Source of the DNA: Dermanyssus gallinae
Taxonomy: Eukaryota > Arthropoda > Arachnida > Mesostigmata > Dermanyssidae
Length of the DNA: 64,000 nucleotides
NCBI GenBank assembly: GCA_003439945.1
Contig: QVRM01006422.1
Location: forward strand, 124,001 to 188,000
Reading direction: 5' to 3'
Every line of letters begins with the position of its first letter. Within the stretch, counting starts at the first letter, position 1. Of the stretch, positions 1 through 11,738 are shown piece by piece. Below the pieces are notes generated by a model, which was not told where the DNA came from, ran no database searches, and worked only from the letters and a program-made list of their open reading frames with translations. The translations under genes were made by a program, and so were the position numbers.

Positions 1-26
1 AGGTAACTGACTGTGTTATCACACTA

Positions 27-77
<51 letters not shown>
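27..77. repeat. (TAA)n microsatellite
   Basis: Uninterrupted ATA/TAA trinucleotide run. It lies about 90 bp before a retroelement fragment (167-457), and a second (TAA)n tract lies just after that fragment. Confidence 0.95.
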
Positions 78-78
<1 letters not shown>

Positions 79-166
79 TTTTCTTTTGGGTAACAGGGGT
101 TTATTATTATCATTATTATCATGTACATGTATCACAATTACTAATATATTAATTACATAACGTAGA

Positions 167-457
167 GCCGCCACGATGCCATTAATGACATCCTCGGGCG
201 CGCTTTTAGGCAAGCAGGCTACCGCGTCACGCTGGAGCCTGGTGGACAGCAGAGGGACGACAGGCGTCGACCGGATGGCCTTACCAGCCGGGACTGGGAC
301 CGTAATCGGCCGCTGGCGTGGGACATCCCTGTCTCTGACACGTACGCTCTCGGATATCGTGCACTAGCCAGGGCGGGCGTCGGCCACATCATTCACCAAC
401 GGGAGATGCACAAACGGCGTCTATACGCGCATCTTCTTGAGGACCACGTGGTAATAG
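167..457 (+). pseudogene. Retroelement nuclease-like domain fragment, divergent subfamily
   Basis: An open stretch of about 95 codons in the frame that reads RHDAIND, followed by an LEPGG motif, then DRRRPDG and a PLAWDIPVSDTYA block, ending at a TAA stop. The order RH..IND / LEP.G / D..RPDG / WD..V.D is the same as in the longer copies at 622-1347 and 61061-61847, but the sequence is clearly diverged from both. The pattern resembles the C-terminal restriction-like endonuclease (RLE) region of R2-type non-LTR retrotransposons; that assignment is inference. The fragment lacks the Cys/His cluster and everything upstream, has an in-frame TAG at its 5' edge, and lies between two (TAA)n tracts. 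Confidence 0.6.
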
Positions 458-459
458 CG

Positions 460-460
<1 letters not shown>

Positions 461-520
<60 letters not shown>

Positions 521-521
521 T
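461..521. repeat. (TAA)n microsatellite
   Basis: About 20 TAA units directly after the first nuclease-like fragment. Read on the minus strand it could be the tail of a tRNA-like sequence at 540-610, which has a weak B-box-like TTCGAGCC. Confidence 0.93.
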
Positions 522-621
522 ATAATTATTATTTGTGTTATTATTTGTTGTGAGGCTCGAACGTGTGGCCTCGATTCAAGCAAGTGCTATTTAGCTGCTC
601 ATCCCGTGGCGCCGATTATAG

Positions 622-1347
622 AAGCGGCTATTAGCTGTATCCGCCAAGGATTCAGGGGCCTGGTTACACGCGCTTCCCAGTGCCCCCATAGGTACCCTTC
701 TTGATGACGAGTCGATTCGCATAGCAGTAGGCTTACGACTAGGGGCAGACATAGTTAGCCCTCATCGATGCCAATGTGGTCACCCCGTCGATAAACTAGG
801 ACATCACGGACTATCGTGCATTATTAGTGCAGGACGACGCTCGAGACATGCCGCTATTAATGAGACCTTTAGCAGAGCCCTTAGGTCGTGCGGTCGTCCG
901 TGCATTCTTGAACCCCCAGGCCTCTGCGCGGAGGACGGCAAACGTCCAGATGGTATGACACTCACACCATTCGAGCGAGGCAAAATGCTAGTTTGGGATG
1001 CAACCGTTACCGACTCCTTAGCTCCTTCTATGGTCGGTGGCGGCGCATCCGAAGCTGGTTATGCAGCCCACCTTGCGGAGACTAACAAGTTGAGAAAATA
1101 CTCATCAATCGGCTATCCCCATGAATTTTGCCCTCTCGCGTTTGAAACTCTGGGTGCCCCTGGCGTTCGGACCAAGCAGCTGATCCGCAAAGTTGGGACC
1201 TTGTTAAACCTGTCATCCGGTGATAACAGGTCATCGTCCTTTCTTAAACAACGCCTGGATCTTGACATACAACGTGGAAACGCTGCCTCCGTTCGGGGCA
1301 CACTCCTGAAGTGGTCTCGCCCTGGCCTCATCGAAACGGACACGTGA
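622..1347 (+). pseudogene. RT-linked C-terminal nuclease-like domain, intact ORF but 5'-truncated
   Basis: One frame stays open for about 241 codons from a TAG at 619-621 to the TGA at 1345-1347. In order it reads GAWLHALPSAP, TLLDDE, a zinc-cluster-like CQCG...HHGLSC, SAGRRSRHAAIN, LEPPGL, KRPDG, LVWDATVTD, and a C-terminal RGNAASVRGTLLKW block. The whole order is repeated at 61061-61847, where it follows a reverse transcriptase. The Cys/His cluster followed by RPDG and a downstream D resembles the RLE domain of R2-like non-LTR elements (inference). No RT or ATG start belongs to it here, so it is the 3' part of a 5'-truncated insertion rather than a host gene. The KRPDG motif is intact, unlike KRLDG in the other copy. 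Confidence 0.72.
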
Positions 1348-2083
1348 CAGTCACAATGCGCATTGGCTTAGCTAGTTGATGTGTGTAACATATACCTAAT
1401 GTATTATACGGAAATAAGCGGCTATTATTAATACCGTGTTGTTGCATGTTGTTTTTATGCAAATTCACCATAGCCGACACGTTTAAGGAAGAAAACCGTC
1501 AACCTCTGCCACCACGTACGCAAGTACTTGCCGCATCATGCCGTTGCAGAGTGACTTACTTAGCAACTTTCGTTTGATACCAGGCAGTATTCGAAACCAG
1601 CTAGGCGAATTGGCTGGACACGCCGCTTGCACGGGCAACTGGATTTTTACAAGTTTTTGTCGGACGTCATAGCTGCTGGTGGCCGAATACCTTTAAAGTC
1701 CTGGACCCTGCTGTGCATTGATACATGTGTGCACGACTATTCTCTAGTAGTTCGCTAAAAAGGCAAGCGTATTACGTAGCTACAATGACAAGTAGCTCAC
1801 ATATCTACGGCGTGCATCGTGCCATCGGAGGGCCGTAATGGTGATCGTTGCTTCAACCATATATTCGAGTGCAAACCTGAATCCGGGTCAGGGTCACGAC
1901 GACGGGCACAATAGATCGTCCTGCTAACCAGCGTTTAACCAGGTGTGATGGTTTTTCTCTAGCTGCGGCAACTCGCACTCAACATTATTCAAGCGGCTTA
2001 ATGGAACGGATTCGTTCCCAAGGTACATTTAGGTACACTTTCCGGTGGTGCATGGACAATGGTATGCAGCTATACGTTCATAA
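1348..2083. other. Non-coding spacer
   Basis: No long ORF, repeat unit or RNA gene recognised. The first part is probably the 3' UTR of the retroelement fragment. Confidence 0.5.
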
Positions 2084-2870
2084 GTGTCTCGTTGTGAAAC
2101 ACGGTTCTCCGAGCTAAATTACTTACTCAACGGGTCAACACTGTCAACGGCCAACGTGACGCGGGATCTAGGAGTCTTAATCTCGGCGGGCCTTACCTGC
2201 GTCGTACATACATATCAAAGAACTGTCGAGCCCGGTGGCGAGGTGCATTCGACTGCGCCTCGCAACCGGAGGGGACACATGGGTGCGAGGGTTCGAGTCC
2301 CACCGTTGCACATTTTTATGTATGGGGGTCCATCTATGAAGTATTGAAGCAGTATGAAAGCAGTCCCGGGGACGCTAAATCTTGGCTGAGGGTCAGCCCA
2401 AAAAGTATATACATATCAATGAACTAGTCAAAGAAGCATCCATACCTGTGATTTGTTGTTCAGCTGTTTCATTGTTAAGAACCTACGATAAGAGTCTTTG
2501 TTTGTACAAGTCGATTGTGTTATCCAAACTTTTACACTGTTCATCAGTATGGTTCATCCATATTTGTATAAATACATAGGTATGATCGAAGATGTATAAG
2601 AGAGATCTTTAAGAGGCTCCACAGAAGATGTGACTTCAAAACGTACGACATTGTATTACAGCCCTCAATGGACACACTCTAGAAAATGACAGACGGGTTT
2701 TAGCTCAACTTATAGGCGCAAGTCTTATTGATTGCGGCCAAAAAATCGCAAAAGCCAAATAATGTTATGGGCCCAGATGCGTTGCAAGAGCGTAGCAATC
2801 AATAATATGCACTGCACAGCCGCGGTGCGACCAGTTATTCTAGATAAGCTTTCTATTCTATTCTAAAGAG
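2084..2870 (+). pseudogene. LINE reverse-transcriptase remnant split by a SINE
   Basis: Before the SINE the frame reads a YLLNGSTL...RDLGVLIS block, and after it HINELVKEAS, then SLCLYKSIVLSKLLHCSSVW. Both are the region just C-terminal to the polymerase in Jockey/CR1-type LINEs, and the antisense LINE at 62052-62699 has the equivalent KDLGVTF / YTSHIAEVVKSAS / YNTLVVPKWTYCSHVW. A further piece near 2605-2685 (IFKRLHRRCDFKTYDIVLQPSMDTL, then a stop) continues the same domain. Stops and frame changes show it is dead. Removing the SINE and one target-site copy restores continuity between the two halves. Confidence 0.7.
2225..2408 (+). mobile_element. tRNA-derived SINE, family A, copy 1
   Basis: It starts GTCGAGCCCGGTGGCG, has a pol III B box (GGTTCGAGTCCC) near 2289, and ends in a TTGGCTGAGGGTCAGCCC tail. 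It is flanked by 17-bp direct repeats, ATACATATCAAAGAACT at 2208-2224 and ATACATATCAATGAACT at 2409-2425, with one mismatch. That is a classic target-site duplication inside a LINE remnant. Confidence 0.88.
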
Positions 2871-3431
2871 ACGCTTGTTGATCTTACGTATTCTGTAGTA
2901 CTCGAGTCGGCTTGTATATCTTAAACGCATATTCGACTCTGGCTTTAAATGCCTAGCTACGACAATTCTAGAATGATATTATAATTATAACATTTATCAT
3001 TGTCATACTTATTATGGCTTATATGATACAAGCGCGTTATAATGACAACTGTAATTTGTTTCTCTACTTGAAATTACGTTATAGCTGGTGCTCACTGTAA
3101 GGTCGCAATCGTGTCTCATAGAGTTGTTACGCCTCTGTAGACGGCCTCTAAACCCCTCCGTTCCCCATCTCGGAGGCCATCAGAGACCGAGCAGGAGGAG
3201 AATTTGCCGCCTGGGGGCGACTACGATGATGATGATGATGAGAACCCACCAGTGCCGGGCACGGCAGTTTCTGCTATACTGCTACCGCTAAATTGCATTA
3301 GTCGGTCGTCCAAAGGCCTCATAGCGAGCGGGTCGTGAAAATTGCATCCACTTAGCTCACTAAATCTCTGTGCTATTCTTAGTGTAACCGTATCGTCTCC
3401 CTGATGCAATGTTACTACGCTCACGGTGATC

Positions 3432-3477
<46 letters not shown>

Positions 3478-4270
3478 TTATGTATATATATACATACATA
3501 AATGTATATGTGCATACATGTACGCATATCTATATGTGCACGTATATATTATCATTAGGTGTTATCATTAAAACATATATAGAGCGTTCGCAAAGCAGTC
3601 TGAGATGTTTAAAGCAATATGAAATAAGTGTGTTTGAGACATTTGAAAAACTACCATGCCAATTTCTTACTGCAACTGCTACTTTTATGACAAACAAAAA
3701 CGCTTGCTAAAATGCTTTAGCTTAATCAGGTAAATATTTGCGAAGGGCACTACCTAATAATAATCATTCTAAGGGTTCATGGCTGAACAGCACGACGGCC
3801 GCCTATCTATATAAAAAAGAGACAAAAAGAGGTTTTGTTTACTTGGAAGGCAGTTAAAGGCTTGCATTCTTCGACATGTGAACTAGATGTAGTCGCGGGA
3901 AAGTAGTCCTAGGGCCTTGTAGAAATTAACAGGCTATATTCTGAAACGTAGCTTGACTAAAAAAATATCTCCATCGTGGTTTCCATCACGGGAATTCTTA
4001 GTCCCATGGACTGGGTCCACGCAGCGTCGTATCCAAAACTACATTGCAATGTATTTATTATGCAGTATATTTGCTTAATGAACATTGCAGTGTATTGTGG
4101 TTGGGAAAAGCAATACACACAATTTCGCCAGGAAACAGTTTGACTATTGCTTCCTCTCTCGCTATACAAGGCTAAGAAAGCCGTTAGTAGATATTTGAAA
4201 CGAGCGAGACAACGTTTGCTATTATCTTAGGGCGATGTGCTATTGTTATATTACGTTTCTTGATTGAGTC
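2871..4270. other. Non-coding spacer with one (TA)n array
   Basis: Nothing coding is recognised. Short ORFs here are explained by the (TA)n array at 3434-3474. Confidence 0.5.
3434..3474. repeat. (TA)n microsatellite
   Basis: About 20 TA units, followed by degenerate TATA/CATA repeats to about 3550. Confidence 0.95.
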
Positions 4271-4271
4271 A

Positions 4272-4423
4272 TGTCGGGCAAGAACACCAGTGTCACAGAT
4301 TTTGATAATATCACTCTTACTCCATAACCAGACCTCTCAGAGACCATGTATTAATGGAAAAATATTTATTTTAACGAGCTTTACAATTCCATAAATGGCT
4401 GTCGAAATCTTTCTGGGAGACCC

Positions 4424-4425
<2 letters not shown>
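4272..4425. mobile_element. One-ended fragment of a long-TIR foldback/MITE element
   Basis: The sequence from GTCGGGCAAGAACACCAG to TTCTGGGAGACCCTG matches, with divergence, the right arm of the foldback element (about 35694-35847). Shared landmarks are GTCGGxCAxxAACA, CAGTGTCACA, CTCTCAGAGAC and TTTAACGAGCT. The terminal CTGGGAGACCCTG matches the ends of the element at 37434-37923. The left arm is absent. A (TA)n tract follows directly at 4431-4455. Confidence 0.7.
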
Positions 4426-4455
<30 letters not shown>

Positions 4456-4458
<3 letters not shown>

Positions 4459-5984
4459 CAAACAATTTCGAACGAATGCATAAACAAGTCAATGCAACAG
4501 AAACTCGCCGTAGTATGTCCAGCAATATATTCAATCGATAGCCGAACTGGCAAGATGGCAGAAAATCCGGTGATCTGGTGAAAATCCGGTGAAATATGAG
4601 CTGTATCAAATGTATATAAATTATCGAGCCAGGCTGCTAATAAACTATAACCGATCGTGCATGTAGATAAGGCGAGCGCGAACGCATAAAGGCGGCAAGG
4701 CAAAGCAAACAGCCTTCCAAAGAATCCTGCCGGGGACACGCGGAATGCAAGGGTAGACCATGAAGCTGAAGAGAGACAGATGAAAACTTCGGAAAGCTCA
4801 AATATACGCGGAACATCGAGGTCATCCTCCGTTTGACAAATGCCTCAAGAGGTTCAACAGCAAGATGTATGAATGAACTGGCGTAAGTACTGACGGGGGG
4901 ACATTGGTGCTTCCGAAGAAAAGCCTGCATAACAAAAAAGGTTTCGGATACAAGTGTGCAATGTACGAGACAGTCGAGGAGGTTGGCGTGAGCCACACAA
5001 TTTTTCTCTGCCCACCACTTAAAGTTGTACGAAAATATTCGCCGGCAATAGCGGCTCTGGACATGACGGTGACAGATCTAGTCACCACTATGCACTCGAA
5101 GGTGAGTGCGAATAAAAACAGGGTATCACGCTGGCGGAAAGCATAATGACAAAGAAAAACGAAATAGAGAGACAAGCCGACAATGAGATGGGACAACGGC
5201 GGGAAAACCAACATTAGAAAGAAGCAATATTAAGCGAAGCGCTCAAAGTATTCACACATTTAAGATTTCCTCTGGAGAACCGCGCAACAACCGGTTCACT
5301 CGATAGCCGAATTAACAAGCTTCCAGTTGTGTGTAAGAAATAAGAGCTGTGCCGAATGTTTATGATTTACCGAACCAGAATGTTATTAAATAATAATAAT
5401 ACTAATATTAAATAGGCCAATATACCAGCACCGAACGGAGAGCGATTGTTCTGTAGAAATTGTTCAATTTAATGCATATATTAGTAGCACAAATGCAAAC
5501 TAACTCAGCGGGTGTTCCGTAGTTCTATCGCAGTATGAAGTATCTTTTTTCTCATGTGATGCCCACTTATATATGGCCATGCACATTATTATTATTATTA
5601 TTTGTATTATTGTGGTCACCGACACTCAGGCAATAATACAAGCAATATTGTGATCATGATACAAATAGCATTGTGATACCTGTACATCATAATAATAATA
5701 ATAATAATAAAAACCCTTGTTCCAAATAAGGATTATTATTTTACATGACATTATTTTACATCAAAATCATTAACTCTATTGTTATTTTTATGATTATTTT
5801 ATCTAATGACGCTACAGATTAACGCAAACACTCCAACAAGCAGCAATGAATGCGGCACCAGCCGTAACAGAGCATACGCGCGTGCGCGCCTCGCACTCCT
5901 GATGCCGAAACATCCGATCTCTCAGCGCATCTGAGCGTTGCCTGCTGAACCCAGCCGGCTTTTCGATTCATCCCCTCCTCGGCC
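4456..5984. other. Non-coding spacer
   Basis: AT-rich sequence with small TAA/ATT runs near 5386-5412, 5588-5600 and 5689-5709. ORFs of about 120 codons on the minus strand at 4371-5214 have no recognisable domain and are partly read through TA repeats. Confidence 0.5.
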
Positions 5985-7125
5985 TCCTCGTGCACTTTGC
6001 GGCTGCGGCTGCTGCTGCTGCAGCTCCGCCTCTTCCCGATAACAGCCGCATCGATGATGCCGATGAAATAGCCCCCCTCCCCCCCCCCCCACCTCTCACC
6101 TCTCATTCTCTGCAAATGATGGCGCGAAAGAAGAACAGGGAGAAGGAGATCAAGAAGACGATTGAGGAGAACCATTACCACCATCACCACCTGTTGTCTG
6201 TTGGGCGGGAAAGAGGAAAGGTGGAGAGAACGAGCAGAATACGACTACAACAACAACGACGACGACAACAACAATAGGAATACCGGTTGTAACGACGACG
6301 ACGACAACCACAACAACGACAACCACACCAGTTTTGTTTTGCATCGTCTTGAACTGAATTTGAAAATTGAACCACCACGAATCAGCAAACAAACGAATGA
6401 CAACTCTTCAAAAAAAACAACCACTCTAAATACCACACTCTAACCAACTGTAGCTAGAGGACACTCACTCTACGGCCATCATCATCAACAACAACAACAA
6501 CAGCAACAACAACAAGTTGATGACCACGAAGACGACAACAATGATGATGATGATGAGGTGATGACGACGATGACGACGACGACGAAGTGCAAAGGCGGCA
6601 AAGCCAGGGAGGGACGAAGACACAGAAAAAAATAGAGAAAAATAGAGAGCAGAGGAGTGAACGATTGAACGAACCCGCCGGTATCGGTGCCGCTCGAAGA
6701 TCGATCTATCTATGTATCGATCTACCATGATCCTCATCATAGATTGACCAGAGTAGCAGCACTGTATTGTATGCAGCCTTTTGCTGAAGTGTCGGAGCCG
6801 CCGCTGTTGTTAAACTTGTTGTTGTTGCTGTGGTCGTTGTTGCTCTCTGGTTCGAGCTATTTATTATCGGCTGGTGCGAGAACCGGGAACGGCGGAAACG
6901 TTACGGCCGCTGTCGTCTAGCTACCTGTGTTTTGCGTTTTGTCACTCCTGCTATTGTTGCTGCTGCCTTCTTTTGCCGTTGTTGTTGTTGTTGTTGTTGT
7001 TGTTGCTGTTGTTGTTTTTATGCTGTTGGTGATGGTGCTGGTGTTGTAGTTCGCTATTCGGTGGAGCTGTTGTAGCTTACCTTCACCACTGTATTGTTGT
7101 TGTTGCTGCTGCTGTGATATCGCTT
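5985..7125. repeat. Trinucleotide-repeat cluster upstream of TRIP13
   Basis: Interspersed CAA, GAC, ATG, GCT and GTT triplet runs. They are CAN-rich on the + strand before about 6750 and GTT/GCT-rich after it, for example (GTT)n at 6979-7015. This probably includes the TRIP13 promoter and 5' UTR. Apparent poly-Asn, Asp, Val or Cys ORFs are artefacts of the repeats. Confidence 0.8.
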
Positions 7126-7367
7126 GAGCTGCGTTTACTAATTTCTACTGGCTTGCTCGATCGTCTACTCACTGATTACGCCGGTCTAACGGTTCGTTCT
7201 CATCGACAAAAACAACAACAGCATCATCATCATCATATACTTACGTGGTTGTGAGCGGCTGTTTAATTGGTATATAGATATAGTATATATCATAGTCGCG
7301 ATTGTGTTCGACGTAACTGGTGACATAACGACCGCGTGTCGCCACCACACACAGCAACAGCAACATC

Positions 7368-7428
7368 ATGATTGTTGAAGTGCAGAGAAACCCAAAGAGG
7401 TCAGTAGATTTCTTATTGTCTTAATTTT

Positions 7429-7469
<41 letters not shown>

Positions 7470-8166
7470 CGTTCCGTAAACAAATGAAAGTTTATTGTTA
7501 AAACCACGACATTCAAGACTTTATTTTTTAAGAATATATGTGTCGCGTCACAGACCAACTTATGTATTAACGCTGCTACTACTAAATGTGTAGATTATGA
7601 TATCATATATGTTATTACTTTTTATGCTATATATATATATATATATATATACATATATGATTCAGGATTTGCGCGCGAATTAAATTCAGTTCTCACATGT
7701 CAAATATTTTATATTAAACAATGATATGACCAGTTTCCGTACTTTGGGAGTTTGGCTTAGCTTTGTAGATTCTAATCTACTTTCCTAAATGATTATGATC
7801 CTAAATGATGTACACTGTCTCACCGATAGGATATACATGTATATGTGGGTTTGCCACATGCCATTATTGATCATTGCGAGTATCGAGAAATGTGTATGTA
7901 ACCCAGATGATATTTCAATCTTTTCTGTACTTAGCATAGCTAACCATAGAGTTGACAGATAATGTTTCAAGTGCATAATGTTTTGTTTTACTTGCAGGTC
8001 TAAGTTGAGCGACTGCGAAGTTGGTAAGCTTGTCGAAACTTTCTTAGGCGAGCGCCCTTCGGCAGAAGTATATACAAACTTCAAAGAAACTGTTCTGGAA
8101 GGGATCGTGGACAGAATCGTCATCGACAAGAAGGATAAAGTCGTTGCTCCTGTATGTGGCTTGGTA

Positions 8167-8249
<83 letters not shown>

Positions 8250-8522
8250 GCTATCATCAATGAGTTAGACAAATACTATTTTATGTCGACCGCCGTTTTT
8301 TACTTAAGTCAATATATTTATCTTGAAAAAATATATATATACAATATATGTAAATATTGTTATGGTTTATGTGTAAGATATCATTGCAGTGAGTGCAATG
8401 CAATCCCCTCTCTAACAAAGCTGGCACTGAGCGATTCTTAATATTAATATAATTATGAGACTGTAGTGATATCGATCGTACTATTGTATATTTTACCCAA
8501 TCTGGTGTGTAAATAAATCATG

Positions 8523-8561
<39 letters not shown>

Positions 8562-9074
8562 GTAAATGTACAAAAGGAAATTAATTTAAAATATGATCTC
8601 CTAATATGACCCTGCACGCTATGAATACGGTTCATAAGCAATTATTTGAGCTAAATAAATGAAAATAGTAATCATTTGTTTTTCTCGGCGTAGTTGTCCA
8701 GCGATGTTCCATTTCCTTCTCAAAAGTAGAACGTGCCTAGGCGACAAAAATATACGGAAGAGCGACGTACTCATTTGATCTATATATATATATGTATATA
8801 GATACACATGCTTATGTATAGCTAACGTTCCGGCTATGTTTGATGACCGTTTTGTTTTGCAGTCTTTATCTTCAGCTATCTTCTACTACTACTATTTGAA
8901 TACGGATGGCTCTGGTGCTGAGATAATCGACTGTGACACGACCAGTCTCAACGCGGCCCACGTAACCACACTTCCCTGCAAGGAGTTTGACGGCATATGG
9001 GAGAACCTCTACTTCGACTCTGATGTGAAATTTGGTGTACGTTAAAAATAGTATTATTAATCAGAACGGCAACT

Positions 9075-9110
<36 letters not shown>

Positions 9111-9331
9111 TGTGGGTACGTAAAAATAGTGTCAGTTCATTCTGTTTTGACGATTGGATTGGTGTTACTATTTGTTTAGCATGTTCAGCAAAAGCGCTTG
9201 TGAATGCGGAACGCGGGGTAGAAGTGGTATTAGTATTCAGAACAGCACAAATATTATGGCATTGCATATATATATATATATATATATATGGACGATGTAT
9301 ACTGAAGGCGTGGAATATCAATTCATATATA

Positions 9332-9383
<52 letters not shown>

Positions 9384-10035
9384 GTACGTAAAATATTGTC
9401 TATTCATTTTGTTTTGGCGCTTGGGTTGGTGATTCCAGTTGTTGGACTATTCAGCGAAAGCGCTCGTGTTTGCGGAACGCGGAGTGGATCAAAACGTGAT
9501 AGCGTGCAACAAACTCGTGCTGCTGTATGGACCGCCGGGCACGGGAAAGACGTCGCTGTGCAAGGCGGTCGCTCAGAAGTTGTCGATTCGTTGGCAATCC
9601 CGCTTTCCTTTCAGCCATTTCGTTGAGGTCAACGCACACTCGCTGTTCAGCAAATACTTCTCCGAGGTTTGTTGATTGCCATTCATCGAGCTAACTAACT
9701 GATCTGTGCGCCATGCGCTGAGTGAAATAGTAGTAGTACTGCTAGAACTAAGTAATGACAGCCTCAAAGGAAAACCTTCGACTTGCACATCTTGCGCTAT
9801 TTCCACCAATATATATATATCACGTGCCGTGTTCGCAATGGTCGGTGCCATACTAATGTTTTAAAAGTGCCATGTCAACGTCATGTTTCCGAGATTTTTT
9901 TTGTATACTAACACTACATATATTCAACTATGTTCGAATGTCATATTACGCCTATCGGAGAATCCTATCCGAATATAATGTATACCGTATCTGCGTTTGT
10001 TTTCATTTTCAATGCCTTTTAAAAATGATTATACT

Positions 10036-10077
<42 letters not shown>

Positions 10078-11738
10078 TTTTTTTATGTATATAAATATGA
10101 CACAAATGGTATTTAATAGTCTAATATGAGAGCTAACAACTATATTGTTAAAGGGTAATATGCTACATCAAATGTTTGACAATTTTATGTCGAAAATTTG
10201 TAATTTTTCAATGTGCAAAGGATTGGCACTTTTAAATGGTAGCACTCGACTATACGTTGGCAGTTTTGGAGACAGCAGCCGTATGTGTTGTTTTGTTTCG
10301 ATGAATCTTGTTTATCTGGTAATCTTTTTTATTGTGATTTATCTTTAATGAATACTGTTTTAATGAATATGTGTGTTTGTTTTAATGAACCGCTTTGAAC
10401 TGTTTGCATGTCAGAGCGGTAAGCTGGTGATGAAGATGTTTGAAAAAATCTTCGAAATAGTAAGCGACAATACCTCGCTAGTCATCGTTCTCATTGATGA
10501 GGTTGAGAGTCTGGCCCACTCGAGAGCGGCCGCCGCAGCCAGCCACGAGCCTTCTGATGCAATTCGTGTAGTCAATGCTCTCCTCACACAGATCGATCGG
10601 CTTAAAGTGTAAGTAGCAGTGCTCTCCCATCGTGCTGTATCTTTCTGCGACAAACAGTGTTTGTCACACACAAATTCCACACACTGCAGCAAACTACCGA
10701 CATACTGATTAAAACACGAGAAAAGAAAAGTAGATCCAAATACGATGCCTTTTTCAAGTGCTACGTGTGCTTAATTATTAAGAAAGAATAACCCTTGCGC
10801 GAGTTATAATCCTATGAGGGAAAGAGAGAATAATATAAGAGAGAAAGAGCGTGAAGGAGGCCATACAGAAATAAGCCATAACATGGACGATAAGACATTA
10901 GCAATTGGCAAAATCTATTTGTATAGCCTCCTCATATTGTACAAGTTCGTTCAACTGTACCGAATACACAATACGTGTGAAAATGTTGAACATATTATAG
11001 CCCACATTATATTGCCTTTGTTAAGGAAATCCAGAATCGATAATATTGTTAGTCATTATATTGTTATATACCTGTGAATATTCGTGCGTCGATGTCGTAC
11101 ATGTAAAGAAGATATACAAACAAAACGTATACACATATATTTACATTACTGCCTTCTCTCGCAGGACGCCTAATGTGTTGATTTTAACAACGTCGAATGT
11201 CGAGACTTCAATCGACGGCGCGTTCGTGGACAGGGCTGATCTCTGCATCCGTATTGGACAACCATCAACTACAGCAATATCAAAGATTTTCGGCTCTTGC
11301 GTGCGAGAACTCGTCAAGGTGCGTACCCTAACGCAGATCCAATTTCTAGGTTGTATATATATATATATATATATTTTTTTTTTCTTTTTTTCACTCGTGT
11401 AACACGACATACTACACGATGGCTGCTTTTAGTTCTGTGTTGTGCAACTCGACTGCCTTTATGTTATAACAATATTTTCCTTTTCATATGTGCTACATCA
11501 GCGGGACCTCCTTGAGGACAAGGCGTTTGATGAAACTTCGGAGTTATCAAGCGTCTGGTTGGAGACCTGTCGAATGGCCGTGGGTATCAGCGGTCGTTCA
11601 TTAAGGAAGTTACCACTGCTGGCTTACTGCGAAGGCCAGCAGCCGATGTCGATGACGCTGTTTATTGACAGCCTCGCGAAGCTTGTCAAGTCGAAGACGG
11701 CAGCACATCACATGTTCCCCTCGATTAGTTTAGTCTAG
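7368..11738 (+). CDS. TRIP13: TRIP13/Pch2 AAA+ ATPase (7 exons, 390 aa)
   Basis: Exons: 7368-7399, 7998-8151, 8863-9036, 9439-9666, 10415-10608, 11165-11318, 11502-11738. All junctions keep frame, giving 1173 nt. TRIP13/Pch2 uses ATP to remodel HORMA proteins such as MAD2 and meiotic HORMADs, acting in spindle checkpoint silencing and meiosis. Visible landmarks are a VEVQR-type N-terminus, an N-terminal domain ending LLDY, Walker A GPPGTGKT (about 151-158), Walker B VLIDE (about 221-225), sensor 1 LTTSN (about 268-272), DRAD (about 283-286) and sensor 2 SGR (about 342-344). It is slightly shorter than the human protein (432 aa). The start is chosen because MIVEVQRN aligns with the family N-terminus and the exon ends in a good GTCAGT donor. 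Exon 1 contributes only 10 full codons. Introns 1-3 carry long (TA)n arrays, and intron 3 holds a decayed copy of the exon 4 start. Confidence 0.95.
7433..7467. repeat. (TA)n microsatellite, TRIP13 intron 1
   Basis: About 17 TA units beginning 33 bp after the exon 1 donor. A second shorter (TA)n lies at 7629-7650. Confidence 0.93.
8169..8245. repeat. (TA)n microsatellite, TRIP13 intron 2
   Basis: About 38 perfect TA units beginning 18 bp after the exon 2 donor. Another (TA)n array lies at 8527-8558. Confidence 0.96.
9080..9108. repeat. (TA)n microsatellite, TRIP13 intron 3
   Basis: TA run directly before the decayed exon copy at 9112. Confidence 0.93.
9112..9245 (+). pseudogene. Decayed tandem copy of the TRIP13 exon 4 start
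   Basis: The segment begins TGGGTACGTAAAA, as does 9381 onward, and continues in register through the acceptor region into exon 4. TCAGCAAAAGCGCTTGTG and TGCGGAACGCGGGGT here match TCAGCGAAAGCGCTCGTG and TGCGGAACGCGGAGT in the real exon (about 9451-9486). The splice acceptor is changed and similarity fades before the Walker A region, so it cannot replace exon 4. Both copies are preceded by (TA)n. Confidence 0.8.
9325..9380. repeat. (TA)n microsatellite, TRIP13 intron 3
   Basis: Long TA run with one TTA interruption, ending about 60 bp before the exon 4 acceptor. Confidence 0.95.
10040..10073. repeat. (TA)n microsatellite, TRIP13 intron 4
   Basis: About 17 TA units in the intron between exons 4 and 5. 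Confidence 0.93.

Noticed and set aside
19..583. Poly-Tyr and poly-Ile ORFs
   Set aside because: Translation of (TAA)n tracts in alternative frames.
3426..3710. ORFs made of repeated Ile-Tyr, here and at every (TA)n array
   Set aside because: They are translations of TA repeats, open on both strands by composition, and show no protein features.
9110..9391. An extra functional TRIP13 exon
   Set aside because: The acceptor is lost and including it would disrupt the conserved LLDY to Walker A segment; it is better read as a decayed duplicate.
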